A stretch of DNA of 64,000 nt from Agathobaculum hominis (GCF_014288055.1 NZ_JACOPK010000002.1:62001-126000), one strand, 5' to 3'; shown: positions 8,980 through 17,068, counted from the stretch's first letter. Made by a program: numbers and translations. Notes: generated by a model not told the origin, from the letters alone.

Positions 8980-9297
8980 ATGAACAATTTGCATGTAAAG
9001 ACGGGCGACACCGCAGTCGTTCTTTCCGGTAAGGAAAAGGGCAAGCGCGGCAAGGTTCTGTCCGTAGACCCGAAGAAGGGTATGGTAGTAATCGAAGGTG
9101 TGAACATGGTTAAGTGCCACACCAAGCCCCGCCGCCAGGGCGAGACCGGCGGCATCGTAGAGCGCGAGGGCGCTGTTCGTGCCTGCAAGGTCATGAAGGT
9201 CTGCCCGAAGTGCAACAAGCCGACCCGTTCGGCACACAAGTTTGCTGAGAACGGCGCGAAGCTCGTAGTGTGCAAGCACTGCGGCGAGACACTTTAA
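8980..9297 (+). CDS. rplX: 50S ribosomal protein L24 (uL24), four-cysteine form
   Basis: Assembly initiator of the 50S subunit. The KOW motif is GDTAVVLSGKEKGKRGKV (about residues 9-26). The C-terminal part holds CPKC (about residues 72-75) and CKHC (about 99-102), which would form a zinc ribbon. Many Firmicutes L24 proteins lack one or both pairs. 105 residues. Operon spacing is tight, with AAGGAGG before ATG 8980. Confidence 0.96.
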   Translation: MNNLHVKTGDTAVVLSGKEKGKRGKVLSVDPKKGMVVIEGVNMVKCHTKPRRQGETGGIVEREGAVRACKVMKVCPKCNKPTRSAHKFAENGAKLVVCKHCGETL

Positions 9298-9316
9298 GAA
9301 GAGGAGGTTGCAATAA

Positions 9317-9862
9317 ATGGTTCCGAATATGAAAGCAAAGTATACTGCGGACGTTGCGCCTGCTCTGATGAAGAAGTTCGAGTATGAGAGCGTTATGCAG
9401 ATCCCGAAGATCGACAAGGTCGTCATCAACGTCGGCTGCGGCAAGGAAGCAAACGGTAACTCCAAGGTTATCGAGGCTATCGTCCGCGACGTAACCGCGA
9501 TTTCCGGCCAGAAGCCGATCATCACCCACGCTAAGAAGTCCATCGCAAACTTCAAGCTGCGTGAGGGCATGCCGGTAGGCGTTAAGGTTACCCTGCGCCA
9601 CGACCGTATGTGGGAGTTCCTCGACCGCCTGTTCAACGTAGCTCTGCCGCGTGTCCGCGACTTCCGCGGCATTAACGGCGACGCGTTCGACGGCCGCGGC
9701 AACTACTCCCTCGGCCTCACCGAGCAGCTGATCTTCCCGGAGATTTCCTACGAGCAGATCGACAAGCTGCGCGGCATGAACATCGTCATCTGCACCACCG
9801 CAAACACTGACGAAGAAGCGAAGGAGCTGCTTACTCTGATGGGCGCTCCGTTCGAGAAGTAA
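9317..9862 (+). CDS. rplE: 50S ribosomal protein L5 (uL5)
   Basis: Binds 5S rRNA and contacts the P-site tRNA. 181 residues from ATG 9317, with GAGGAGG about 10 bases upstream. VINVGCGKEANGN, GQKPIITHAKKSIANFKLR and the C-terminal LRGMNIVICTTANTDEEAKE are conserved. Confidence 0.97.
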   Translation: MVPNMKAKYTADVAPALMKKFEYESVMQIPKIDKVVINVGCGKEANGNSKVIEAIVRDVTAISGQKPIITHAKKSIANFKLREGMPVGVKVTLRHDRMWEFLDRLFNVALPRVRDFRGINGDAFDGRGNYSLGLTEQLIFPEISYEQIDKLRGMNIVICTTANTDEEAKELLTLMGAPFEK

Positions 9863-9878
9863 GGAGGAGAATTGATCA

Positions 9879-10064
9879 ATGGCTAAGAAGTCTATGGTAC
9901 TCAAGCAGCAGGCGAAGCCGAAGTTCTCCGTTCGTGCTTACAACCGCTGCAAGATCTGCGGCCGTCCCCACGCTTACCTGCGCGACTACGGCGTTTGCCG
10001 TATCTGCTTCCGCGAGCTGGCTTACAAGGGCCAGATTCCGGGCGTTCGCAAGGCATCCTGGTAA
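9879..10064 (+). CDS. rpsN: 30S ribosomal protein S14, zinc-binding short type (uS14)
   Basis: 61-residue zinc form of S14, with CKIC and CRIC pairs as ligands (about residues 24-27 and 40-43). The zinc form is the ordinary S14 of Firmicutes; many also have a zinc-free paralogue elsewhere. Normally rpsH follows directly. Here a strong terminator comes 10 bases later, so the spc operon is cut at this point. Confidence 0.97.
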   Translation: MAKKSMVLKQQAKPKFSVRAYNRCKICGRPHAYLRDYGVCRICFRELAYKGQIPGVRKASW

Positions 10065-10073
10065 AGACGCTTC

Positions 10074-10104
10074 AAAAGGCACCCCTGTATGGGGTGCCTT
10101 TTTT
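10074..10104 (+). terminator. Rho-independent terminator after rpsN
   Basis: GGCACCCC (10078-10085), a 5-base loop and GGGGTGCC (10091-10098), with A-run before and T-run after. It is a textbook intrinsic terminator lying in the middle of the spc gene order. Confidence 0.9.
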
Positions 10105-10109
10105 CGCTT

Positions 10110-10347
10110 TCTTCCAAGGGGGACGCTGTCCCCCTTAGATACGCCCCCGGTTCCGGAGAAACCGCGGGCGATAACCCCCTCTCGTCCGCACGGCGGACGA
10201 GGCCGCGCCGCCGCGGCGCGGGCAGAGGTAAGAAAGTCAGGTACACGCCCTGACTTTCTTGGGGAATTTTACGCGGCTCGCTGCGGCTCGCCTGTCCCGG
10301 CTTGTTTTGCCGGAGGCGAAAGACAACCGGGAAATACGAAGCGAGCC
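10110..10347 (+). repeat. Mosaic hairpin repeat, family B copy 1 (between rpsN and rpsH)
   Basis: Opens with AAGGGGGACgctGTCCCCCTT (10116-10136) and ATACG. Next come a CCCCCGGTT/AACCGCGGG-type hairpin, the conserved GATAACCCCCTCTCG, a variable hairpin TCCGC/GCGGA and the conserved palindrome GCCGCGCCGCCGCGGCGCGG. A variable hairpin AAGAAAGTC/GACTTTCTT and conserved GGGGAATTTTA follow, then GC-rich hairpins (GGCTCGC near 10275 can pair with GCGAGCC near 10340). Copies at 26671-26886 and, reversed, 30141-30424 keep the conserved blocks and swap the stems. No ORF. Confidence 0.85.
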
Positions 10348-10384
10348 TTCCTTAAAATTTTTTGGTTTTTTTTCAAAAAAAGAC

Positions 10385-10414
10385 TTGCGCGATACGCCTG
10401 GGATAGTGTATACT
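10385..10414 (+). promoter_or_regulatory. Candidate promoter upstream of rpsH (distal)
   Basis: TTGCGC at 10385-10390, 18-bp spacer and TATACT at 10409-10414, just after an A/T-run. It would restart transcription of the rest of the spc operon after the rpsN terminator and repeat. Confidence 0.5.
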
Positions 10415-10805
10415 AATAACAGTGCGCATCAAGCGTACTGAGCGGCGAAAATCGTCGCCACGCCCATTAGCCATCAACCGTTTCATACGGCGTGGTTTCT
10501 GGAGCGGCCAAAAACGGCCGACCTGCCGTTATAACCTGTATCTTAGCGATTTGACTGCAAACAACGTGAAAAAAGACGCAAAATCAGCACTTTTCCCGAT
10601 TGTAGTCAATGCTTTGCTGTGTTATAATAAACGCTGGTCTGGTTCGTTCAGGCCAGCGTATTTTTATCCCCATAGCCGCTGTCCGTGGAAGGGCCACGAG
10701 CAGTGTAAAGAAAAGTGGGAGGCAAACAGACAAATCAGAACCGGATTAACCCACCGGCGCTCGATTGCTGCACTACCCCCAAACTTCTTGTAAAGGAGAG
10801 CATTT
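10415..10805 (+). promoter_or_regulatory. Leader region of rpsH with promoter and hairpin
   Basis: About 390 bases without a gene. A second promoter reads TTGTAG (10600-10605), 17-bp spacer, TATAAT (10623-10628). Overlapping the expected start is an 11-bp hairpin ACGCTGGTCTG/CAGGCCAGCGT (10631-10659) followed by ATTTTTAT. This could end transcripts from the distal promoter at 10385, or protect the 5' end of transcripts from the proximal one. GGCGA/TCGCC, CCACGCC/GGCGTGG and GCGGCC/GGCCG hairpins lie at 10441-10530. Ribosome binding site AAAGGAGAG precedes rpsH. Confidence 0.55.
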
Positions 10806-11204
10806 ATGCAGATCACTGATCCCATCGCGGATATGCTGACCCGTATCCGCAACGCCGGCAATGCTCGTCATGCCAGCGTGGATGTACCCGCATCCAAAAT
10901 GAAGAAGGCTATTGCCCAGATCCTGCTTGACGAAGGCTACATCAAGTCCTTCGACGTTGTAGAGGGCAACACCCAGGGCATTATCCGTATCGCTCTGAAG
11001 TACGTTGACGGCCGTCAGAAGGCTATCACCGGCATCAAGCGTGTATCGAAGCCGGGCCTGCGTGTATACGCCGGCGCACAGGAGCTCCCGAAGGTACTCC
11101 GCGGCCTTGGTATTGCCATCGTTTCTACGTCGAGAGGCGTCATGACCGACAAGAAGGCTCGCGAGCTGAACGTCGGCGGCGAAGTTCTCGCATTCGTTTG
11201 GTAA
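10806..11204 (+). CDS. rpsH: 30S ribosomal protein S8 (uS8)
   Basis: Central-domain 16S rRNA binder; in E. coli it represses the spc operon. 132 residues from MQITDPIADMLTRIRNA, with the conserved C-terminal STSRGVMTDKKARE. It starts a new transcription unit here, because a terminator and repeat separate it from rpsN. Confidence 0.97.
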   Translation: MQITDPIADMLTRIRNAGNARHASVDVPASKMKKAIAQILLDEGYIKSFDVVEGNTQGIIRIALKYVDGRQKAITGIKRVSKPGLRVYAGAQELPKVLRGLGIAIVSTSRGVMTDKKARELNVGGEVLAFVW

Positions 11205-11218
11205 GGGAGGTATAAACA

Positions 11219-11764
11219 ATGTCTCGAATTGGTAGAATGCCGATTGCCATTCCGGCCGGCGTTGAAGTCAAGATTGACGGCAACGTTGTTACCGTAAAGG
11301 GCGCTAAGGCAACCCTTACCCGCGAATTCCATCCGAACATGAACATCGCGGTGGAGGGCAACGAAATCCTCGTCACTCGTCCGAACGACGACAAGCACAA
11401 CCGTGCACTGCACGGCCTGACCCGCAGCCTGATCCACAACATGGTCGTAGGCGTTACCGAAGGCTTCAAGAAGGAGCTGAGCGTACAGGGCGTAGGCTAC
11501 CGTGTAGCAAAGCAGGGCAAGGATCTGGTTATGAACCTCGGTTACTCGCATCAGGTTACCATGAGCGAGGTCGAGGGCATCACGATCGACGTTCCGAATC
11601 CGAACACGATCGTCATCTCCGGTCCTGACAAGCAGAAGGTCGGCCAGTTTGCAGCGGAAGTCCGCGAGAAGCGTCCGCCGGAACCCTACAAGGGCAAGGG
11701 CATTCGCTACGCTGACGAGTTTGTCCGCCGCAAGGAAGGCAAGACCGGCGCTAAGAAGAAGTAA
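11219..11764 (+). CDS. rplF: 50S ribosomal protein L6 (uL6)
   Basis: Two-domain protein near the sarcin-ricin loop and EF-G site. 181 residues, starting MSRIGRMPIAIPAGVEV; the C-terminal EPYKGKGIRYADE is conserved. GGGAGG site; 14 bp after rpsH. Confidence 0.97.
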   Translation: MSRIGRMPIAIPAGVEVKIDGNVVTVKGAKATLTREFHPNMNIAVEGNEILVTRPNDDKHNRALHGLTRSLIHNMVVGVTEGFKKELSVQGVGYRVAKQGKDLVMNLGYSHQVTMSEVEGITIDVPNPNTIVISGPDKQKVGQFAAEVREKRPPEPYKGKGIRYADEFVRRKEGKTGAKKK

Positions 11765-11785
11765 GGAAAGGAGAGGCGTAAGTAA

Positions 11786-12145
11786 ATGGTTTCGAAGAAG
11801 GACTCCAACAAGGCGCGTCTGCAGCGCCACAAGCGCGTACGCGCTAAGATCAACGGTACGGCTGATCGTCCGCGTCTGGACGTATTCCGTTCCGCAAAGA
11901 ACATCTATGCACAGGTCATCGACGACGTCGCCGGTGTTACCCTGGTATCCGCCTCGACTGCTGAGAAGGACTTCACCGAGTACGGCGGCAACAAGGAAGC
12001 AGCCAAGAAGATTGGCCAGCTCGTTGCTGAGCGCTGCAAGGCTAAGGGCATTGAGAACGTCGTATTCGATCGCGGCGGCTATGTGTACCACGGCCGCGTG
12101 AAGGAGCTCGCAGATGGCGCCCGCGAGGGCGGCCTGCAGTTTTAA
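11786..12145 (+). CDS. rplR: 50S ribosomal protein L18 (uL18)
   Basis: Binds 5S rRNA with L5 in the central protuberance. 119 residues; the C-terminal FDRGGYVYHGRVKELADGAR is diagnostic. Start ATG 11786 with AAAGGAGAG upstream. Confidence 0.97.
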   Translation: MVSKKDSNKARLQRHKRVRAKINGTADRPRLDVFRSAKNIYAQVIDDVAGVTLVSASTAEKDFTEYGGNKEAAKKIGQLVAERCKAKGIENVVFDRGGYVYHGRVKELADGAREGGLQF

Positions 12146-12164
12146 GTCGGGGAGGAGGTAAAAC

Positions 12165-12668
12165 ATGGCTCAGTTTAACAGAAACGATAAGCGTGAGGAC
12201 GAGTACTCCGAGACCGTCGTAGCGCTCAACCGTGTATCCAAGACCGTTAAGGGCGGCCGCGTGATGAAGTTCTCCGCGCTGGTTGTTGTAGGCGACGGCA
12301 AGGGTACCGTTGGCTTCGGCACCGGCAAGGCTGCCGAGGTTCCGGACGCAATCCGCAAGGGCATCGAGGACGCCAAGAAGAACCTCGTTAAGATTTCCAT
12401 GAAGGGCACCACTATCCCGCACGAGATCATCGGCGAGTTCGGTGCAGGCCGTGTCCTGCTCAAGCCTGCTGCTCCCGGTACCGGCGTTATTGCCGGCGGT
12501 GCAGTCCGTGCAATCGTAGAGGCTGCCGGCATCAAGGATATCCGCACCAAGTGCCTGCGCTCCAACAACCCGCAGAACGTCGTTTCCGCAACGATGCAGG
12601 GTCTGAAGAGCATGCGCAGCGCTGCACAGGTTGCTGCTGTACGCGGCAAGGCTGTAGAAGAACTGTAA
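12165..12668 (+). CDS. rpsE: 30S ribosomal protein S5 (uS5)
   Basis: Fidelity protein at the mRNA entry tunnel. 167 residues. The double-stranded-RNA-binding-like N-domain has KVVKGGR-type TVKGGRVMKFSALVVVGD, and the C-domain ends TMQGLKSMRSAAQVAAVRGK. The spectinomycin-loop residues look ordinary. GGGAGGAGG site. Confidence 0.97.
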   Translation: MAQFNRNDKREDEYSETVVALNRVSKTVKGGRVMKFSALVVVGDGKGTVGFGTGKAAEVPDAIRKGIEDAKKNLVKISMKGTTIPHEIIGEFGAGRVLLKPAAPGTGVIAGGAVRAIVEAAGIKDIRTKCLRSNNPQNVVSATMQGLKSMRSAAQVAAVRGKAVEEL

Positions 12669-12685
12669 GAAAGGGGTAACTTATA

Positions 12686-12868
12686 ATGGCTAACATGAAG
12701 ATTACCCTGAAAAAGAGCCTGGTCGGCCGCTTGGAGAAGCACATTGCGACCGCTCATTCTTTGGGGCTTAAGAAGATTAACGACGTAACCGTTCAGCCGG
12801 ACAACGCGCAGACCCGCGGCAAGCTCCAGCAGATCGGCTACCTGCTCGAAGTTGTAGAGGAGGCGTAA
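12686..12868 (+). CDS. rpmD: 50S ribosomal protein L30 (uL30)
   Basis: 60-residue L30 beginning MANMKITLKKSLVGRLEKH, with KKINDVTVQPDNAQTRG near its middle. Family length. It ends 3 bp before rplO, implying coupling. Confidence 0.95.
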   Translation: MANMKITLKKSLVGRLEKHIATAHSLGLKKINDVTVQPDNAQTRGKLQQIGYLLEVVEEA

Positions 12869-12871
12869 CCC

Positions 12872-13312
12872 ATGAAGCTGCATGAATTAACGCCCGCCGC
12901 AGGCGCAACCAAGCCGGCATACCGCAAGGGCCGTGGCGCCGGTTCCGGCAATGGCAAGACCGCAGGCCGCGGTCACAAGGGCCAGTGGGCCCGTTCCGGC
13001 GGCGGTGTCCGTCCGGGTTTTGAAGGCGGTCAGATGCCTCTGGCACGCCGTCTGCCGAAGCGTGGTTTCCACAATATTTTCGGCACCACTTACGCACCGG
13101 TCAATGTTTCCGCTCTTGAGAAGTTTGAAGACGGCGCTGAGGTAACTGCAGAGATCCTCTGCAATGCCGGCATCGTTAAGAATGCTCTCGACGGCATCAA
13201 GATCCTCGGTAACGGCGCGCTCACCAAGAAGCTGACTGTCAAGGCAGCAGCATTCTCTGCGTCCGCAAAGGAGAAGATCGAAGCCGCAGGCGGAAAGGCC
13301 GAGGTGATTTAA
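12872..13312 (+). CDS. rplO: 50S ribosomal protein L15 (uL15)
   Basis: 50S protein with a long glycine- and arginine-rich N-terminal extension (GRGAGSGNGKTAGRGHKG), followed by FEGGQMPLARRLPKRGFHN. 146 residues. Its stop lies one base before the GTG start of secY, the usual coupling that ties translocon synthesis to ribosome synthesis. Confidence 0.97.
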   Translation: MKLHELTPAAGATKPAYRKGRGAGSGNGKTAGRGHKGQWARSGGGVRPGFEGGQMPLARRLPKRGFHNIFGTTYAPVNVSALEKFEDGAEVTAEILCNAGIVKNALDGIKILGNGALTKKLTVKAAAFSASAKEKIEAAGGKAEVI

Positions 13313-13313
13313 G

Positions 13314-14603
13314 GTGTTTCAAACCCTTAAAAACGCCTGGGCTATGCCCGAACTGCGCAAGAAGATCCTGTATACTCTGTTTATCATCCTGATCTTCCGC
13401 TTCGGTTCGTGCATTCCGGTTCCGTTCATCGACACCCAGCTGCTTGCTCAGTATTTTGAGCAGGCAAGCACCAACGGTTCGATGCTCGGTTATCTGGATA
13501 TGTTCTCCGGCGGCGGTCTGTCGCGTGCGACGATCTTCGCCATGAGCATTACTCCGTATATCAATGCGTCCATTATCCTTCAGCTGCTGACCGTCGCCAT
13601 CCCCGCTCTCGAGCGCATGGTAAAGGACGGCGGCGAGGAGGGCCGCAAGAAGATCGCAAGCTGGACCCGCTACGTCGGCGTTCTGCTCGGCCTGCTGCAG
13701 GGTCTGTCCTACTACGCTCTGCTGCGCAACCAGGGCTTCCTTTCTGACAAGGGCGTTCTGGCGGCCGTTACGATCATTATGACCTTCACCGCAGGCACCG
13801 CGCTGATTATGTGGATGGGTGAGCACATCACCCAGAAGGGTATCGGCAACGGCATCTCGATCATCCTGTTCGCAGGTATCGTATCCCGCGGTCCGTCGCT
13901 CATGCGCACGCTGGGCAACCTGTTCCAGACCGGCACGAGCGGCATCGTTTCCGCAATCCTGATGATCATTATCGGTATCTTCATCGTAGTGTTCATTGTA
14001 TTCATGTCCAATGCAGAGCGCCGCATCCCGGTGCAGTACGCAAAGCGCGTTGTCGGCCGCAAGATGTACGGTGGTCAGTCCACCCATCTGCCGATCAAGG
14101 TCAACGCTTCCGGCGTTATGCCGATCATCTTTGCGTCCTCCATCCTCGCGCTGCCGCAGACCGTTTCGATGTTCTGGCAGCCGGAGGCTGGTACGGTCGG
14201 TGCCCACATCCTCAATCTGTTCTCGCAGAGAAGTGTGGTCTACATCGTTCTGTACGCGCTGCTGATCCTCGCTTTCGCATATTTCTATGCATCCATCCAG
14301 TTTAACCCGATCGAGATCGCCAACAACCTGAAGAAGAACGGCGGCTTCATCCCGGGCTTCCGCCCCGGCAAGCCGACCAGCGACTTCATCACCAAGGCGC
14401 TCGGCAAGGTTACCTTCGTCGGCGCCGTATTCCTCGGCATCGTCGCTCTGGTACCGCTGATCGTCGGTGCGATCTCCACGAACCTCTCCAATGTGGCTCT
14501 GGGCGGCACCTCGGTCATCATCGTCGTCGGTGTTGCGCTTGACACGGTCAAGCAGATGGAGGCGCAGATGCTCATGCGTCATCACAAGGGCTTTTTGGAA
14601 TAA
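13314..14603 (+). CDS. secY: Preprotein translocase subunit SecY
   Basis: Channel subunit of the Sec translocon; works with SecE (encoded at 49869-50102) and SecG. GTG start at 13314. 429 residues with ten predicted membrane helices. Typical motifs are FRFGSCIPVPFID near the N-terminus, the plug-region FSGGGLSRATIFAMSITPYI, and IQFNPIEIANNLKKNGGFIP before helix 9. No odd features. Confidence 0.97.
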   Translation: MFQTLKNAWAMPELRKKILYTLFIILIFRFGSCIPVPFIDTQLLAQYFEQASTNGSMLGYLDMFSGGGLSRATIFAMSITPYINASIILQLLTVAIPALERMVKDGGEEGRKKIASWTRYVGVLLGLLQGLSYYALLRNQGFLSDKGVLAAVTIIMTFTAGTALIMWMGEHITQKGIGNGISIILFAGIVSRGPSLMRTLGNLFQTGTSGIVSAILMIIIGIFIVVFIVFMSNAERRIPVQYAKRVVGRKMYGGQSTHLPIKVNASGVMPIIFASSILALPQTVSMFWQPEAGTVGAHILNLFSQRSVVYIVLYALLILAFAYFYASIQFNPIEIANNLKKNGGFIPGFRPGKPTSDFITKALGKVTFVGAVFLGIVALVPLIVGAISTNLSNVALGGTSVIIVVGVALDTVKQMEAQMLMRHHKGFLE

Positions 14604-14622
14604 ATCTGGAGGCTGATTTTAA

Positions 14623-15252
14623 GTGAATTTGATTCTTCTTGGCGCACCGGGCGCCGGCAAGGGTACGCTCGCGTCCTACCTGATCGAAAAGATGGGTGTT
14701 CCGAGCATCTCGACCGGCAACATTCTGCGCGAGGCAATCAAGAACAATACGCCCCTTGGCCAGTCGGCTAAGGAGTACATGGACGCCGGCAAGCTCGTAC
14801 CGGACCAGCTCGTCATCGACCTGCTCAAGGAGCGCATCGCAAAGCGCGACTGCAAGAGCGGCTTCATCCTTGACGGCTTTCCGCGCACGATCCCGCAGGC
14901 TGAGGCACTCGACGAGATCGCAAAGATCGACTGTGCTCTGGCTCTCGAGGTACCGAACGAGGTCATCGAGAAGCGCATGACCGGCCGTCGTGTCTGCCTG
15001 CGCTGCGGTGCAACCTACCACGTCGAGGCAAATCCGCCGCGCGTGGCTGATGTCTGCGATATCTGCGGCGACAAGCTCGTTATCCGCAGCGATGACCAGG
15101 CTGACGTCGTTCGTCACCGCCTGGAGACCTACCACGAGCAGACTGAGCCCCTCAAGGGCTACTACGATGCTCAGGGCAAGCTCAAGAGCATCGACGGTAC
15201 TAAGGGCATCCATGAAACTGAGAAATTTGCGGTTGAGGCATTGGGTCTGTAA
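14623..15252 (+). CDS. adk: Adenylate kinase, zinc-LID type
   Basis: Interconverts ATP + AMP and 2 ADP. P-loop GAPGAGKGT (about residues 7-15); AMP-binding DGFPRT. The LID has CLRCGATYH and CDICGDKL, four cysteines that bind structural zinc as in many Gram-positive enzymes. 209 residues. GTG start at 14623 with GGAGG upstream. Position between secY and map is the standard spc order. Confidence 0.96.
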   Translation: MNLILLGAPGAGKGTLASYLIEKMGVPSISTGNILREAIKNNTPLGQSAKEYMDAGKLVPDQLVIDLLKERIAKRDCKSGFILDGFPRTIPQAEALDEIAKIDCALALEVPNEVIEKRMTGRRVCLRCGATYHVEANPPRVADVCDICGDKLVIRSDDQADVVRHRLETYHEQTEPLKGYYDAQGKLKSIDGTKGIHETEKFAVEALGL

Positions 15253-15254
15253 TT

Positions 15255-16019
15255 ATGATTCACATTAAATCAGAAAAAGAACTCGAACGGATGCGCGTCG
15301 CCGGCCGAATCACTGCGCTCGCGCGCAAGGCGGCGGCTGACGCGGTTCATCCGGGTGTTACTACCGAAGAAATCGACCGGATCGTCCGCAAGACCATCGA
15401 GGACGCAGGCGCAAAGCCTTCCTTCCTTGGTTACGGCGGTTTTCCGGGCAGTGCGTGTGTGTCCATCAACGATGAGGTCATCCACGGCATTCCGTCCAAG
15501 ACGCATATCGTCCGCGAGGGAGATATCGTCAAGGTGGATGTCGGCGCCTACATCGGCGGCTACCACGGTGACTGCGCCGCTACCATCCCCTGCGGAGAGG
15601 TAAGCGACGAGGCGAAAAAGCTGATCGCAGTCACGCGCCAGAGTTTCTTTGAAGGCATTAAATTTGCCCGTGTGGGCTATCGTGTTTCCGACATCGGCGC
15701 TGCCGTTCAGGCATACGTCGAGGCGAACGGCTTCTCGGTCGTGCGCGACTACGTCGGTCACGGTGTAGGTGAAAACCTGCATGAAAGCCCTGAGGTCCCG
15801 AACTACGGCAAACCCGGCCATGGCATCCGCCTGCAGAGCGGCATGGTCATCGCGGTTGAGCCGATGGTCAATGTGGGTGTTTACACGGTCAAGGTCCTGC
15901 CCGACGGCTGGACCGTCAAGACCCGGGACGGTAAACTTTCCGCCCACTATGAAAACACCATTGCCATCACGGATGGCGAGCCGGAGATCCTGACAAGCAT
16001 CGACGGCGAGGTACTGTGA
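15255..16019 (+). CDS. map: Methionine aminopeptidase, type I
   Basis: Removes the N-terminal methionine from new proteins with a two-metal centre. Metal ligands can be read in VDVGAYIGGYHGDCAAT (two Asp), HGVGENLHESPEVPN (His), AVEPMVN (Glu) and the late Glu in HYENTIAITD. 254 residues. It begins 2 bases after adk and its TGA overlaps the ATG of the next gene. Confidence 0.96.
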   Translation: MIHIKSEKELERMRVAGRITALARKAAADAVHPGVTTEEIDRIVRKTIEDAGAKPSFLGYGGFPGSACVSINDEVIHGIPSKTHIVREGDIVKVDVGAYIGGYHGDCAATIPCGEVSDEAKKLIAVTRQSFFEGIKFARVGYRVSDIGAAVQAYVEANGFSVVRDYVGHGVGENLHESPEVPNYGKPGHGIRLQSGMVIAVEPMVNVGVYTVKVLPDGWTVKTRDGKLSAHYENTIAITDGEPEILTSIDGEVL

Positions 16020-16297
16020 TGTCTCGCGCCCGATTATCCGACATCGTGCTCTCTCTGACCGGAAGGGACAGAGGACAGCTCATGCTGGTCGTCGCGGAGG
16101 AGGGGGATTTCCTCCTGCTGGCGAACGGACGCGCGCGGCGGGCGGAAAACCCGAAGCGCAAACGCGAAAAGCACGTTTCCCGACAGGGGGCGTGCGATGA
16201 GCGGACCCGGCTCAAGCTCGAGGAGGGCGGCCGGCTGACAAACAGTGAAATCCGCAAGGCACTCGCCCTCTGGACAGGGGACGAGGACAACATTTGA
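16019..16297 (+). CDS. KOW-domain RNA-binding protein (L14e-like)
   Basis: 92-residue protein, MSRARLSDIVLSLTGRDRGQ, with a KOW/L14e-like beta-barrel start followed by a basic segment (RRAENPKRKREK). Small KOW proteins at this place between map and infA are common in Clostridia and are annotated only by domain. A ribosome or rRNA partner is likely from context but not shown. ATG 16019 overlaps the map stop; GTG 16016 is an alternative start. Confidence 0.8.
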   Translation: MSRARLSDIVLSLTGRDRGQLMLVVAEEGDFLLLANGRARRAENPKRKREKHVSRQGACDERTRLKLEEGGRLTNSEIRKALALWTGDEDNI

Positions 16298-16317
16298 CCG
16301 AGGAGGGGAAACGAACA

Positions 16318-16536
16318 ATGGCAAAAGATGATGTGATCGAGCTGGAAGGCACCGTCGTAGAGGCGCTGCCGAACGCTATGTTTCAGGTAGAGCTGCCGAA
16401 CGGCCATAAAATTCTGGCCCATATTTCCGGCAAGCTCCGCATGAACTTTATCCGCATTCTTCCGGGCGACAAGGTCACCGTACAGATGTCGCCTTACGAC
16501 CTGACCCGCGGTCGTATCACCTGGCGTTCCAAGTGA
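16318..16536 (+). CDS. infA: Translation initiation factor IF-1
   Basis: OB-fold factor that blocks the A site during initiation. 72 residues from ATG 16318, with GAGGAGGGG 9 bases upstream; the earlier in-frame ATG 16294 overlaps the previous gene and has no site. MAKDDVIELEGTVVEALPNA and SPYDLTRGRITWR are diagnostic. Confidence 0.97.
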   Translation: MAKDDVIELEGTVVEALPNAMFQVELPNGHKILAHISGKLRMNFIRILPGDKVTVQMSPYDLTRGRITWRSK

Positions 16537-16638
16537 TAAAAGCGGGCGGAGGTACGCATGTGACCTGCGCGCCAGTGGTCGCCGGGGTCTCCCCGGTGTC
16601 CCATCCCACCATAAATTCTTGATGGAGGTAAAACAAAC

Positions 16639-16752
16639 ATGAAGGTAAGACCGTCTGTAAAGCCGATCTGCGAGAAGTGCAAGATCATTCGCCGCAAGGG
16701 CCGTGTAATGGTTATCTGCCAGAACCCGAAGCACAAGCAGAAGCAGGGCTAA
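16639..16752 (+). CDS. rpmJ: 50S ribosomal protein L36 (bL36), zinc form
   Basis: 37-residue protein: MKVRPSVKPICEKCKIIRRK followed by GRVMVICQNPKHKQKQG. Cys-x2-Cys, a further Cys and His are the zinc ligands of the C+ form. TGGAGG upstream of ATG 16639. It is followed directly by a hairpin train and not by rpsM. Confidence 0.95.
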   Translation: MKVRPSVKPICEKCKIIRRKGRVMVICQNPKHKQKQG

Positions 16753-16754
16753 GA

Positions 16755-16946
16755 AGCACCTTCGGTGCTTTATAGGGACTTTCAAAAAGTCCCTATATAC
16801 GAAAATCAGTTCCAGTAGAAACTGATTTTCGAAACCGAAATGACGCCGCCCGAGGCGGCTGAGTCGAGGAATAAAAAGTCCGGCAGAGCTGGACTTTTTA
16901 TGGCGATTAAGTTAATCGCCTCATAAAATGCGCGCCCAGGGGCGCG
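16755..16946 (+). repeat. Hairpin train between rpmJ and rpsM
   Basis: Seven successive perfect or near-perfect hairpins: AGCACC/GGTGCT (16755-16769), TATAGGGACTTT/AAAGTCCCTATA (16771-16797), CGAAAATCAGTT/AACTGATTTTCG (16800-16831), GCCGCC/GGCGGC (16845-16859), ATAAAAAGTCC/GGACTTTTTAT (16871-16901), GGCGATTAA/TTAATCGCC (16902-16920) and CGCGCCC/GGGCGCG (about 16931-16946). The ATAAAAAGTCC module with its GAGGA lead-in is shared with the family B repeats at 26671 and 30141. No ORF; transcription must cross it to reach rpsM unless there is a promoter I cannot see. Confidence 0.8.
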
Positions 16947-17068
16947 GATCATGGTTTACGCGAACACGACAAGCACGCGCGGCGAGCGCGACGCTGCAGG
17001 GGCGGAGGCGGTCCCTATACTGTGTTTGCAAACACGCCTCAGTGTGTAACTATGGAGGTTATAATAGT

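Noticed and set aside
13239..14585. 448-codon minus-strand frame opposite secY
   Set aside because: Hydrophilic mirror of the membrane-helix codons of secY; no start site or homology.
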